From NCBI RefSeq assembly GCF_000013005.1, contig NC_007722.1, positions 2,988,399-3,052,398 of the forward strand: a stretch of DNA of 64,000 nucleotides, in the 5' to 3' direction. Position numbers and translations under genes: made by a program. Position 1 is the first letter of the stretch. Every line of letters starts with the position of its first letter. Shown here one piece after another: positions 26,119 to 34,478 of the stretch. The stretch comes from Erythrobacter litoralis HTCC2594. Lineage in GTDB: Bacteria; Pseudomonadota; Alphaproteobacteria; Sphingomonadales; Sphingomonadaceae. Below the pieces are notes generated by a model. That model was not told the DNA's origin, made no database searches, and saw nothing but the letters and a program-made list of their open reading frames with translations.

Positions 26119-26847
26119 ATGCCAGCGGTGAAGAAGGCCAAGCGTGCCCTTTCTCTTGCGCAAAGCATCGTGCGGGACATCGAGGCGGGTCGCCATAACC
26201 CGGGTGACAGGCTTCCGCGCGAGGATGAAATGCTCGCGCGTTACGAGGTTGCGCGCGCAACTTTGCGGGAGGCTTTGCGGTTCCTGGAATTGCAAGGGGT
26301 CATCCATCTCCAGCTCGGCCGTGGTGGAGGTCCCGTCGTAGCCCGTCCGCAGACCGGCGATTTTGCAAGCAGTTTGTCATTGATTCTGCATTTCATGGAA
26401 GCCGATTTGCGTGGTTTGCTTGAATTGCGCGAAGCAATTGCTCCCGATGTCGCAGGGTATGCAGCCCAGCGTGCAACTACCGCTGATCTCAGCGCGTTGG
26501 CAGGGTGTCTGGCGGAATTGAGGCATCATGAAGCCTCTGATCAATTCGAGGAACTTAATCGCAGATTTCACGACTTGTTGGGTTGGGCGAGCGGCAATCC
26601 GCTGTTCGGTTTGCTGACCTCTGCGATGCATCTGTTGACCCGCGAGTTTTCCCATTCGCTGGGATATTCGGCACAGGAACGGGCGGTGCAGATGAAGTTT
26701 CTGGTGCGGGTGCTCGAGGCAGTGCGGACTGGCGACAGCGCCGCGGCCCGTCAAGCAATGAGCCGGTTGGTGGCCGGCTCTGCCGTCTATCTTTCGGAGC
26801 GCAGTCCCGAGCTGGTCTCGCAGCGGGTGCGGTGGGGGCAGCTGTAG
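26119..26847 (+). CDS. GntR-family (FadR subfamily) regulator
   Basis: 242-aa regulator. The N-terminal winged helix (residues about 8-75) reads LAQSIVRDIEAGRHNPGDRLPREDEMLARYEVARATLRE in sense, with the GntR spacing. The C-terminal all-helical FCD domain (about 95-230) has LLELREAIAPDVAGYAA and a FHDLLGWASGNPLF metal/effector-site histidine region. I chose ATG 26119, which places the HTH at the usual distance and follows GAGTGGCGG. Located exactly between the two divergent operons, it is their likely effector-responsive repressor. Confidence 0.88.
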   Translation: MPAVKKAKRALSLAQSIVRDIEAGRHNPGDRLPREDEMLARYEVARATLREALRFLELQGVIHLQLGRGGGPVVARPQTGDFASSLSLILHFMEADLRGLLELREAIAPDVAGYAAQRATTADLSALAGCLAELRHHEASDQFEELNRRFHDLLGWASGNPLFGLLTSAMHLLTREFSHSLGYSAQERAVQMKFLVRVLEAVRTGDSAAARQAMSRLVAGSAVYLSERSPELVSQRVRWGQL

Positions 26848-26897
26848 AATTTTCAATAGTTTGAGTGTGCGTTTAGGCAAGTGGCTGGAGAGGAAGA

Positions 26898-28040
26898 ATG
26901 GCGTTGAAGAGCCGAATATGCGAAATGCTGGGGATCCGGTACCCGATCCTGCTTGCCGGGATGGGCGGAGCGAGCGTTCCGGCGCTGGCGGCTGCGGTTT
27001 CGAATGCCGGCGGGCTCGGGGTCCTGGGTGCCGCGGCGTGTTCGCCCGATCAGTTGCGTGACTGGATTCGCCAGACCCGGGAATTGACCGACAAACCTTT
27101 CGGTGTCGATACGCTGCTCCCCGCGTCGGTCAGGCGCGGCTCTGCCCCTCAAAGCGGTGCTGCACCCCAAAATCCCATGGATCTGATGGGTGAATATCAG
27201 CAGTTCGCGCGCGACTTCATGGATCGTGAAGAGCTTCCGGAGGTCGATGCTGCCGCCGCCATGCGGGCGGCGGGCGCGCCTGAAATGGGCAAGGGCGGCC
27301 CGCAGTTGTTCTCGAAGGAATTCTTTGAGGCGCAGATGGAAGTGGTGATCGAGGAAAAGGTGCCGGTTTATGCTGCCGGCCTTGGCAATCCTGAACCGTG
27401 GATGGATCGGCTCCATGCCAATGGCACCAAGGTCATGGCGGTGATCGGCAAGGTCAAGCACGCCGAACAGGTCGTCGGGTCGGGCATCGACATGATAGTC
27501 GCGCAAGGGCACGATGGCGGAGGTCACAACTCGCCGATCGGGACTATTTCCTTGATTCCCCAGGTGGTCGACGCCGTTGGCGATCGTGTTCCTGTCCTTG
27601 GGGCCGGCGGTATCTCGGATGGCCGGGGTGTTGCCGCTGCGATGATGCTGGGGGCAGAGGGCGCGTGGGTCGGCACGGCATTTCTCGCGACCGAGGAAGC
27701 GGGCATCGAGCGCTTCCAGAAAGAGGCGATCACCGAAAGCGGCGATGCCGATACGGTCGTTAGTCGATCGCTTACCGGCAAACCGGCGCGCATGATCCGT
27801 AACAAATGGGCAGACGCCTGGGTGCAGGCTGGAAAGGAACCTCTGCCGATGCCCTATCAGTCGATGATTTCTGGCCCGGTCATGGCCTCCGGGATCAGGG
27901 CCGAGCGCAAGGATGTCATCCCCGGCTTCGCGGGGCAAGGCATCGGCCTGATCGATTCGATCCGACCTGCCGCCGAAGTGATGCGCGACCTGGTCGATGG
28001 AGCCGAGAAGGCGTTGGCGTCCGCCGGCACCTACAAGTGA
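26898..28040 (+). CDS. Nitronate monooxygenase-like FMN protein
   Basis: 380-aa TIM-barrel flavoprotein of the 2-nitropropane dioxygenase family. It has the N-terminal RYPILLAGMGGASVPALAAA, VSNAGGLGVLG, and the phosphate-binding IVAQGHDGGGHNS and VLGAGGISDGRGVAAAMMLG. An insertion around residues 75-145 is longer than in classic nitronate monooxygenases. Family members include enoyl reductases and other flavoproteins, so in this catabolic operon an oxidoreductase acting on a pathway intermediate is as likely as nitronate oxidation. It lies 18 bases before the Coq4-like gene. Confidence 0.87.
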   Translation: MALKSRICEMLGIRYPILLAGMGGASVPALAAAVSNAGGLGVLGAAACSPDQLRDWIRQTRELTDKPFGVDTLLPASVRRGSAPQSGAAPQNPMDLMGEYQQFARDFMDREELPEVDAAAAMRAAGAPEMGKGGPQLFSKEFFEAQMEVVIEEKVPVYAAGLGNPEPWMDRLHANGTKVMAVIGKVKHAEQVVGSGIDMIVAQGHDGGGHNSPIGTISLIPQVVDAVGDRVPVLGAGGISDGRGVAAAMMLGAEGAWVGTAFLATEEAGIERFQKEAITESGDADTVVSRSLTGKPARMIRNKWADAWVQAGKEPLPMPYQSMISGPVMASGIRAERKDVIPGFAGQGIGLIDSIRPAAEVMRDLVDGAEKALASAGTYK

Positions 28041-28058
28041 AGCGCAGGAGGCAAGAAG

Positions 28059-28814
28059 ATGGCTTACGCCAAAGGTCATGAATTGCGCCGCCCCGTAGAG
28101 CCGCTCAGGGCGCTGGGGGCAATGAGGCAGTTGATTGCCGACAAGGAGGATACGGCGCAGGTGTTCCGTATCGTCAAGGCATTGTCGGGCAATTCCTATT
28201 ATCGGAATTTCAATCGCTTCATGAAGTCGAGCGATGGGCGGCGCATCGCTTCCGACCGGGCCGACCTGCTTGAAACCTTGTGCGATCGTAAACGCCTTGC
28301 GACCTGTGCGCCTGGCACGCTTGGCCGAGCCTACCTCGATTTCGTTTACGGGGAGGGTTTGACGGCGGAAGGTCTGGCGGAAGCCAGCGAGGCCGGAGGT
28401 CTGGAGGATTTCGGCGACCCTGATGTTTCCCTCTATCGTCGGCGCCTTCGCGATTCGCATGACCTGTTTCATGTCGTCACCGGATACGGCAGGGACGCGT
28501 TGGGCGAATTGTGCGTGCTGTCCTTCGGAAACGCGCAATTCTATAATCACGGGATCGCCTTCATCGTGGGCGTCGGCATTCCCAAGATGAAACTGGAAGC
28601 TGCCCAGTTGCCAGTGGCCCGCGCTGCATTTGAAGCGTGGCGCCGGGGCCGGGCTGCAGCCGATCTGACCACCTTCTACTGGGAAGAAAATCTCGATCGT
28701 CCGTTGGAGGATGTCCGCCGCGAGTTGCGACTACGTCCGCCGGAGACCTATCAGAGGGTGCGCGCTCTTTCCGAACAGCTCGAACGCGATTACCAGGCGG
28801 TCAGGCAGGCATGA
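28059..28814 (+). CDS. Coq4-family protein in a catabolic operon
   Basis: 251-aa Coq4-like protein. The diagnostic metal-binding motif HDxxH-x11-E is complete: His134-Asp135, His138 and Glu150 in [20 protein letters not shown]. The upstream [14 protein letters not shown] is also Coq4-typical. Coq4 is known as a component of the ubiquinone synthesis complex and has been linked to oxidative decarboxylation at ring carbon C1. Here its stop overlaps the next gene's start (ATGA), embedding it in a degradation operon. A role in modifying or decarboxylating the pathway substrate is inference. Confidence 0.87.
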   Translation: MAYAKGHELRRPVEPLRALGAMRQLIADKEDTAQVFRIVKALSGNSYYRNFNRFMKSSDGRRIASDRADLLETLCDRKRLATCAPGTLGRAYLDFVYGEGLTAEGLAEASEAGGLEDFGDPDVSLYRRRLRDSHDLFHVVTGYGRDALGELCVLSFGNAQFYNHGIAFIVGVGIPKMKLEAAQLPVARAAFEAWRRGRAAADLTTFYWEENLDRPLEDVRRELRLRPPETYQRVRALSEQLERDYQAVRQA

Positions 28815-29983
28815 GCTTAAGCGACAAATCGGCCATCACCGGAGTGGGCGAAACCGCTTTCGTGAAAGGCACCGAGAAAACCGCGGTCGACATGATGCTG
28901 GAAGCATCGCGCAAAGCCATAGCAGATGCAGGGCTGAAGCCGTCGGATATCGACGGCATGGTTCCTCCGCCGATCTACACCACCTCGGAAGAGATGGCGG
29001 CTAACCTCGGTATCGAAGTTCTGCGCTATGCCTCTACGGTCCACATGGGCGGGGCGAGCCCTACCACGGCACTCCAGAACGCCGCGATGGCAATTGCCAG
29101 CGGCTTATGCGACCATGTGCTGGTGACGCTCGGGTGGAACGGTTATTCCGCCTTGCGGCCCAAGCCTGGCGCACCGCCGACGCGGCCGATGAACATGAAC
29201 ACCCTGACGAATACGATCCAGGGCTATTACATTCCGTATGGCGTGTTCCTGCCGGTGCAGATGTATGCCTGGCTCGCCACCCGGCACTCCCGAATTTACG
29301 ATATCGGCCCGGAAGCGATGGCGGCCGTTGCACTGGCGTGCCGTCGCCATGCGCAGATGAATCCGCAGGCCTTCACTCATGGCCGGGAACTGGATGCCGA
29401 AACCTACCATTCCGCGCGCTGGATATCCGAACCCTTTCGCCTCTACGATTGCTGTCTGGAGACTGACGGGGCATGCGCAGTCGTGGTTTCGCGAATGGAC
29501 CGCGCCAGGGACATGCCGCATGTTCCCGTGAGCATCGCCGGTGCGGCTGAAGGGCATCCTTACCCCGCCGACGATATCCCTTCGCGCCCCGACCCCTTCA
29601 AGATCGGCCTGAGCTACGCCGCGCCGCGCGCGTTCGAAATGGCGGGGGTCGATCGCGAAGACATGGATTTTCTGCAGATCTACGACTGCTTCACCTACGT
29701 GGTTCTCCTGCAGCTGGAGGCCCTGGGCTATTGCGAACCAGGTGGACAGGCAGAGTTCGTCGCGAATGGCCAGATCGAGCTGGGCGGGCGCTATCCCGTC
29801 AACACCCATGGCGGCCTGCTGAGCGAGGCCCATGTTTGGGGACTGAACCATGTCGTCGAGGCGGTGCGTCAGTTGCGCCACGATTGTGGGGAGCGGCAGG
29901 TCGAAGGCGCCCAGACCGGCCTGGTGACCGGCTGGGGCGATCTGGGTGACGGCAGTATAGCGATTTTGAGGAGGTTTGCGTGA
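28811..29983 (+). CDS. Thiolase-fold protein (lipid-transfer/Ltp type) lacking the usual nucleophilic Cys
   Basis: 390-aa thiolase-superfamily protein. The N-terminal half starts with [17 protein letters not shown]. Where thiolases carry the acyl-accepting cysteine (near residues 79-90) it reads [12 protein letters not shown], with no Cys. C-terminal motifs remain: Tyr291 in [11 protein letters not shown], and Asn331/His333 in [12 protein letters not shown]. Actinobacterial Ltp2, a cysteine-less relative, works with a DUF35 partner as a retro-aldolase on steroid side chains. The next gene here is a DUF35 protein overlapping by GTGA, so an aldolase function is a strong hypothesis. Confidence 0.87.
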   Translation: MSLSDKSAITGVGETAFVKGTEKTAVDMMLEASRKAIADAGLKPSDIDGMVPPPIYTTSEEMAANLGIEVLRYASTVHMGGASPTTALQNAAMAIASGLCDHVLVTLGWNGYSALRPKPGAPPTRPMNMNTLTNTIQGYYIPYGVFLPVQMYAWLATRHSRIYDIGPEAMAAVALACRRHAQMNPQAFTHGRELDAETYHSARWISEPFRLYDCCLETDGACAVVVSRMDRARDMPHVPVSIAGAAEGHPYPADDIPSRPDPFKIGLSYAAPRAFEMAGVDREDMDFLQIYDCFTYVVLLQLEALGYCEPGGQAEFVANGQIELGGRYPVNTHGGLLSEAHVWGLNHVVEAVRQLRHDCGERQVEGAQTGLVTGWGDLGDGSIAILRRFA

Positions 29984-30456
29984 GCGACGAGAAAGATCTG
30001 CCGCCCAAGATGCGCCCCTCGGCGCAGGCCGCACCAGCCAAGCCAAAGCCGCGCCCGCAGGATCCGGTGGAGCAGGAATTCTGGAACCGGTGTCAGGACG
30101 GCAACCTTTACTTCCAGCAGTGCGAAGGATGCGGCAGTTTTCGGCATTTACCGCGCTATATGTGCGCCCGATGCGGTTCTCCTGAATGGTCGTGGGAGCG
30201 TAGCACCGGCAATGGCACGCTGTTTTCCTGGACGGTGACCCATCAGGCACTGCATCCCGCCTTCGCCGGCGAGATTCCCTTCATCGCTGCGGTGGTGGAA
30301 CTGGAGGAGGGAGTGCGCATGGCAACCCGGCTGGTCGATTGCGCGCTCGACGAGCTTGAGCTCGATCTGCCGGTCACGCTGGATTTCGAGCCGATCTCCG
30401 AAGATTTTCGCCTGCCAGTATTCCGACCCGTCGCGATCGCGCGCGCAGAAGGATAG
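29980..30456 (+). CDS. DUF35 Zn-ribbon/OB-fold partner of the thiolase-like protein
   Basis: 158-aa protein starting at GTG 29980, which overlaps the preceding stop (GTGA). A basic, Pro-rich N-terminal tail (residues 8-28) is followed by the rubredoxin-like zinc ribbon with Cys48/Cys51 (QQCEGCGSF) and Cys62/Cys65 (MCARCGS). An OB fold then follows ([32 protein letters not shown]). DUF35 proteins form complexes with thiolase-like or ketoacyl-synthase-like proteins, and ChsH2's DUF35 domain is needed for Ltp2 aldolase activity. Confidence 0.88.
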   Translation: MSDEKDLPPKMRPSAQAAPAKPKPRPQDPVEQEFWNRCQDGNLYFQQCEGCGSFRHLPRYMCARCGSPEWSWERSTGNGTLFSWTVTHQALHPAFAGEIPFIAAVVELEEGVRMATRLVDCALDELELDLPVTLDFEPISEDFRLPVFRPVAIARAEG

Positions 30457-30462
30457 ACCAAG

Positions 30463-31713
30463 ATGGATCTCGACTACGGACCCCAGTATGACGCGTTTCG
30501 CGAGGAAGTGCGCCAGTTCCTGCAAACCCACGGTCACCGCGCACCCGATGGCCAAGGCCGTGCCGCGCGCCCTTCCCCCGAAGCCGTCGAATGGCAAAAG
30601 CTGTTGATCCTGCATGGTTACACGGCGCGTACGATTCCCAAGGAATACGGCGGATACGGAGCCGAGCCGGACATCCTGAAATCGCGGATCATTGCCGAGG
30701 AATTTTCGCGCGCTGGCATCCCCGCAGGCCTTGCGAACCAGGGCATTTCCATGCTCGTTCCCACGCTGCTGGAACTCGGAACCGAAGCCCAGAAACGGCA
30801 ATGGATCGAGCCGACCCTTAATGGCGAGATAGTCTGGTGTCAGGGATATTCGGAACCTGGAGCGGGATCGGACCTCGCCGCGCTCAAGACCAGCGCCCGC
30901 GTCGAAAATGGCGACTTTGTCATCAACGGACAGAAGATCTGGACCAGCACGGCCAAGCAGGCGGACATGATCTTTTGCCTTGTTCGGACCGAACCGGACG
31001 CGCCCAAGCACGGCGGCATCTCCTACTTGATCTTCTCGATGGACACACCAGGGATCGAGGTCCGACCACTCAAGACCATGACCGGTCATGCCGAGTTCAA
31101 TGAAACGTTCTTTACCGACGTGCGGGTTCCCCTGGATCAGATCGTCGGGCAGCGCGGGCAGGGGTGGTACGTGGCCAATGCCACACTGGGCCATGAACGT
31201 GGCATGCTGGGCGACCCCGATGCACTGGAAAACCGGCTCCAGGCGCTGGTCAGGCTGATGCAAAAAGAACGCATCGGCCAAGGTTGCGCAATGGACAACG
31301 CCGTTCTGCGTGACCGGCTGGTTGCATTGCAAGCCGAAGTCGCGGCGATGAAATTCAACGGCATGCGCATCCTGTCGAACAGCCTTAGGGGGGATGCCGG
31401 CGGCATGGCGAAACTTGTCGTGAAGCTGCAGAGCTGTGAGCTCGCCCATCAGATTTCCGCGCTCGCGATCGACGCAATGGGCGAGATGGGCATACTCTAT
31501 CACGGAAGCGAGCGCGAGCGCGAAGACGGTGCCTGGCAGTGGAACTACATGTTCCAGCTTGGTCTGATCATCGGTGGAGGCACCGCCCAGATCCAGAAGA
31601 ACATCATCGCCGAACGCGGGCTGGAAATGCCGCGCGAACCCAAGTTCGCAACGCCTCCCGCGGCCGAACAGGCGACGGCCGTTGCAAGCGGGCAGAATAA
31701 GGGAGCCGCCTGA
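30463..31713 (+). CDS. Acyl-CoA dehydrogenase, large subunit-type (second pair)
   Basis: 416-aa acyl-CoA dehydrogenase with ARTIPKEYGGYGAEPDILKS, WCQGYSEPGAGSDLAALKTS, INGQKIWTSTAKQADM, and the C-terminal IIGGGTAQIQKNIIAERGLE. Related to the 403-aa enzyme at 23020-24231. It overlaps the next dehydrogenase gene by one base (TGATG), implying a fixed stoichiometry. Likely alpha,beta-dehydrogenation of a CoA-activated intermediate made by the synthetase two genes downstream. Confidence 0.9.
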   Translation: MDLDYGPQYDAFREEVRQFLQTHGHRAPDGQGRAARPSPEAVEWQKLLILHGYTARTIPKEYGGYGAEPDILKSRIIAEEFSRAGIPAGLANQGISMLVPTLLELGTEAQKRQWIEPTLNGEIVWCQGYSEPGAGSDLAALKTSARVENGDFVINGQKIWTSTAKQADMIFCLVRTEPDAPKHGGISYLIFSMDTPGIEVRPLKTMTGHAEFNETFFTDVRVPLDQIVGQRGQGWYVANATLGHERGMLGDPDALENRLQALVRLMQKERIGQGCAMDNAVLRDRLVALQAEVAAMKFNGMRILSNSLRGDAGGMAKLVVKLQSCELAHQISALAIDAMGEMGILYHGSEREREDGAWQWNYMFQLGLIIGGGTAQIQKNIIAERGLEMPREPKFATPPAAEQATAVASGQNKGAA

Positions 31714-32804
31714 TGGATTTCGGACTTTCGCAAGACCAGGAGATGCTCTGCGACGCGATCAGCCGCACTCTTGCTGATACTTGTCCGCTCGATCATGTGC
31801 GCGAATGCGCGGAGGGCTCGGTTCCCTTCAGCGACAACGTGCGTTCGGCGCTGGGCGAAATCGGCATTTGGGGAATGATGGTTCCCGAGCAACATGACGG
31901 GCTCGGGATGACAATGCTCGATGCCGCCGTTGTGGCCGAGCAGCTCGGCTATGCCGTCGCGCCGGTGCCCTTTATCGGTGCTCATGTTCTAGCGCCCCTT
32001 GCGCTGGCACAGGGCGGTAGCGAGGAGTTGAAGGCGCACTGGCTGCCGAGGATAGCGAAGGGCGAAGCGCAAATCGCCGTCGCGATCGCGGAAACGGTCG
32101 AGATTCGGGACCAGGCAGGCGTGGACTTCGACGGCATAAAGCTCGACGGAACGGCTTTGTTCGCGCTCGATTTCCTGGGAGCCGACGCGTTTCTGGTAGC
32201 CGATACCGCCGGTCGGATGCACTTTGTACCTGGCGATGCTGCGGGTCTGGAGAAGGTTTCCCTCACGACGATCGACCGCACCCGGAGCGTAGGAGAATTG
32301 CGGTTTTCCGGAGTAACGGGCGAGGCTCTCGCGGACGATGGTGGGGCCACAAGCAGGCGTCTGCGCGACGCTGGCCGGGTGCTTCTGTCGGCCGATAGTC
32401 TTGGTGCAGGCCAGGCTATGATCGAAAAAGCGGTCGACTATGCCGGGCAGCGCGAACAGTTCGGGCGCGTGATCGGCAGCTTTCAGGCGGTCAAGCATTT
32501 GTGCGCGGAAATGGCTGCTCGCCACGAACCATGCCGTTCGCTGGTCTGGTATGCCGCCCATGCGTTCGATGCGACGCCCGACGAGGCTTCGCTGGTGGCA
32601 TGCCATGCCAAATCACATACGGGCGAAGTCCACCGTTTTGTCGCCCGAACCTCAACCGAGGTGCATGGGGGGATGGGTTTTACCGATCTCCTAGGTCTGC
32701 ATTTCTGGTTCAAGCGAATCGGTTTCGACCGCCAGGTTCTGGGAGGTCCCGAAGCGGTCCGGGCCGAAGCAGCGGCCTTGCAGGGGTGGACGCAGGTCGC
32801 ATGA
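31713..32804 (+). CDS. Acyl-CoA dehydrogenase, small subunit-type (second pair)
   Basis: 363-aa acyl-CoA dehydrogenase-fold protein: N-terminal MDFGLSQDQEMLCDAISRTL, GIWGMMVPEQHDGLGMTML, a divergent middle domain, then YAGQREQFGRVIGSFQAVKH and EVHGGMGFTDLLGLHFWFKR. Same short type as the 356-aa protein at 21931-23001. Overlap with the 416-aa gene and complementary sizes suggest an alpha2beta2 enzyme. Confidence 0.88.
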   Translation: MDFGLSQDQEMLCDAISRTLADTCPLDHVRECAEGSVPFSDNVRSALGEIGIWGMMVPEQHDGLGMTMLDAAVVAEQLGYAVAPVPFIGAHVLAPLALAQGGSEELKAHWLPRIAKGEAQIAVAIAETVEIRDQAGVDFDGIKLDGTALFALDFLGADAFLVADTAGRMHFVPGDAAGLEKVSLTTIDRTRSVGELRFSGVTGEALADDGGATSRRLRDAGRVLLSADSLGAGQAMIEKAVDYAGQREQFGRVIGSFQAVKHLCAEMAARHEPCRSLVWYAAHAFDATPDEASLVACHAKSHTGEVHRFVARTSTEVHGGMGFTDLLGLHFWFKRIGFDRQVLGGPEAVRAEAAALQGWTQVA

Positions 32805-32867
32805 GACGATGAATTAGGCGCACGCTACCGACAAAATCGTGGCCACCAAGGAGAGAGGAATTAATAC

Positions 32868-34478
32868 GTGATCGACTGGAACCTTGGCGACATCCTTGAT
32901 GCAATCGAACCTGCGGTCCCGGAAGATGCTCCGGCGCTGATTCACGGCGACCGGATCATTACCTGGCCCGAAATGTCGAAGCGTTCGAACAATCTGGCGC
33001 GCAATCTGCGCGCGCAAGGTGCAGGCGACGGGGCGAAGATAGCCTTCTACATGCGCAACCGTCCCGAATACGGGGAATTGATGGCCGCGTGCTTCAAGGG
33101 CCGTCTCACGCACGTGAACATCAATTATCGTTACCGTCCCGAAGAGGTTTTCTACATCTTCGACGATTCCGATAGCGAGGTAATCGTTTACAGTTCCGAG
33201 TTCCGCGACTGCATTCTTGAACTGAAGGAACGGTTGACCAAGGTTCATACATTTGTAGAAATCGGCGATGCTTCGCAGATCGCTTCCTTCGCGCTTCCTT
33301 ACGAAAAACTTGTAGAAGGTAACGGCGCGCCTCTCGATATCGAGCGTTCTCCCGATGACCTGCTGTTCATATATACAGGCGGTACCACCGGCATGCCCAA
33401 GGGCGTGATGTGGCGACACGATGATATGCGCAAGGCTCAGCTCGACGCGCAAAAGCTGCTGGGTCCGGTTCCCCAGACCATGGAGGAAATGGTGGCCCTG
33501 GTGAAGCAGGGCGAGCTTGCGCGCATCACTTTGCCGGCGTGCCCGCTGATGCATGGAACCGGGTTCATTACTGCTATCGGCACGCTCATGTCGGGCGGGG
33601 CCCTCGTCACGCTGTCCGATCCATCCTTCGACGCGGAAGAATTGTGGGATGCGGTGGACCAGCACAAGGTGCAGAGCATCGCCATTGTCGGTGACGCTTT
33701 TGCCAAACCCATGCTGCAGGCGCTGGACGCCCACCCGAAGCGCTGGGACACGAGCAGCCTGATTTCGATCATTTCGTCCGGCGTCATGTGGAGTAAACAG
33801 GTAAAGGCGGGTTTGTGCAAGCATATCCCTCAGGTCATTCTCATGGACAGTTTCGGCGCTTCGGAAGGGTTGGGCTTCGGCTTGTCCGTGACGACCGCAC
33901 AGGGCGGCACCAATACCGCCAAATTCGGGATCGGGGAATTTTGCGACGTATTCGACGAGAACGACCGGAAGGTTGAGGCGGGGAGCGGCGTGCCCGGTTT
34001 CATTGCCCGCAAGGGCGCAATCCCAACGGGGTACTACAAAGACCCGGAAAAGTCGGCCAAAACCTTCAGGACGATCGACGGCGTGCGTTACTCCATCCCG
34101 GGCGACTGGTGCCAGGTGGAATCGGATGGCAGCCTCACCCTGCTGGGCCGCGGTAGCGTGTGCATCAACACCGCAGGTGAAAAGGTTTATCCTGAAGAAG
34201 TGGAGGAGGTGCTCAAGACACATCCCGCCATCGCCGACGCGCTTGTCGTCGGGGTGCCTGACGAAAAATGGGGCGAAGCGGTGACCGCTGTGGTGCATTT
34301 GAACCAGGATGCCAAGTTCGAGGAGCAGGCGATCAAGGATCACGTGCGCGAACAATTGGCAGGCTACAAGACGCCCAAGGCGATTTGCACCACGCAAACC
34401 CCGTTGCGCGCGTCCAATGGCAAGGCGGATTACGCGGCTGCCAAGCAAATCGCAAAAGCTGGTGTCGGGGTGTCGTGA
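32868..34478 (+). CDS. Acyl-CoA synthetase (AMP-forming)
   Basis: 536-aa ANL-superfamily ligase. The P-loop-like LLFIYTGGTTGMPKGVMW, the A5-type SFGASEGLG, the LLGRGSVCINTAGEKVYPEE hinge region and a C-terminal LRASNGKADY catalytic lysine are all present. It starts at GTG 32868 after GAGAGAGG. It would activate a carboxylate to its CoA thioester via an acyl-adenylate. It is coupled by GTGA to the Baeyer-Villiger monooxygenase gene. The gap of 63 bases before it is the largest inside this operon after the GntR gene. Confidence 0.92.
   Translation: MIDWNLGDILDAIEPAVPEDAPALIHGDRIITWPEMSKRSNNLARNLRAQGAGDGAKIAFYMRNRPEYGELMAACFKGRLTHVNINYRYRPEEVFYIFDDSDSEVIVYSSEFRDCILELKERLTKVHTFVEIGDASQIASFALPYEKLVEGNGAPLDIERSPDDLLFIYTGGTTGMPKGVMWRHDDMRKAQLDAQKLLGPVPQTMEEMVALVKQGELARITLPACPLMHGTGFITAIGTLMSGGALVTLSDPSFDAEELWDAVDQHKVQSIAIVGDAFAKPMLQALDAHPKRWDTSSLISIISSGVMWSKQVKAGLCKHIPQVILMDSFGASEGLGFGLSVTTAQGGTNTAKFGIGEFCDVFDENDRKVEAGSGVPGFIARKGAIPTGYYKDPEKSAKTFRTIDGVRYSIPGDWCQVESDGSLTLLGRGSVCINTAGEKVYPEEVEEVLKTHPAIADALVVGVPDEKWGEAVTAVVHLNQDAKFEEQAIKDHVREQLAGYKTPKAICTTQTPLRASNGKADYAAAKQIAKAGVGVS

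Noticed and set aside
26853..28550. 565-codon minus-strand frame over the NMO-like and Coq4 genes
   Set aside because: Antisense to two genes with complete family motifs; composition biased and no recognisable domain. The same applies to 22057-24117, 30148-31503 and 32814-34448.
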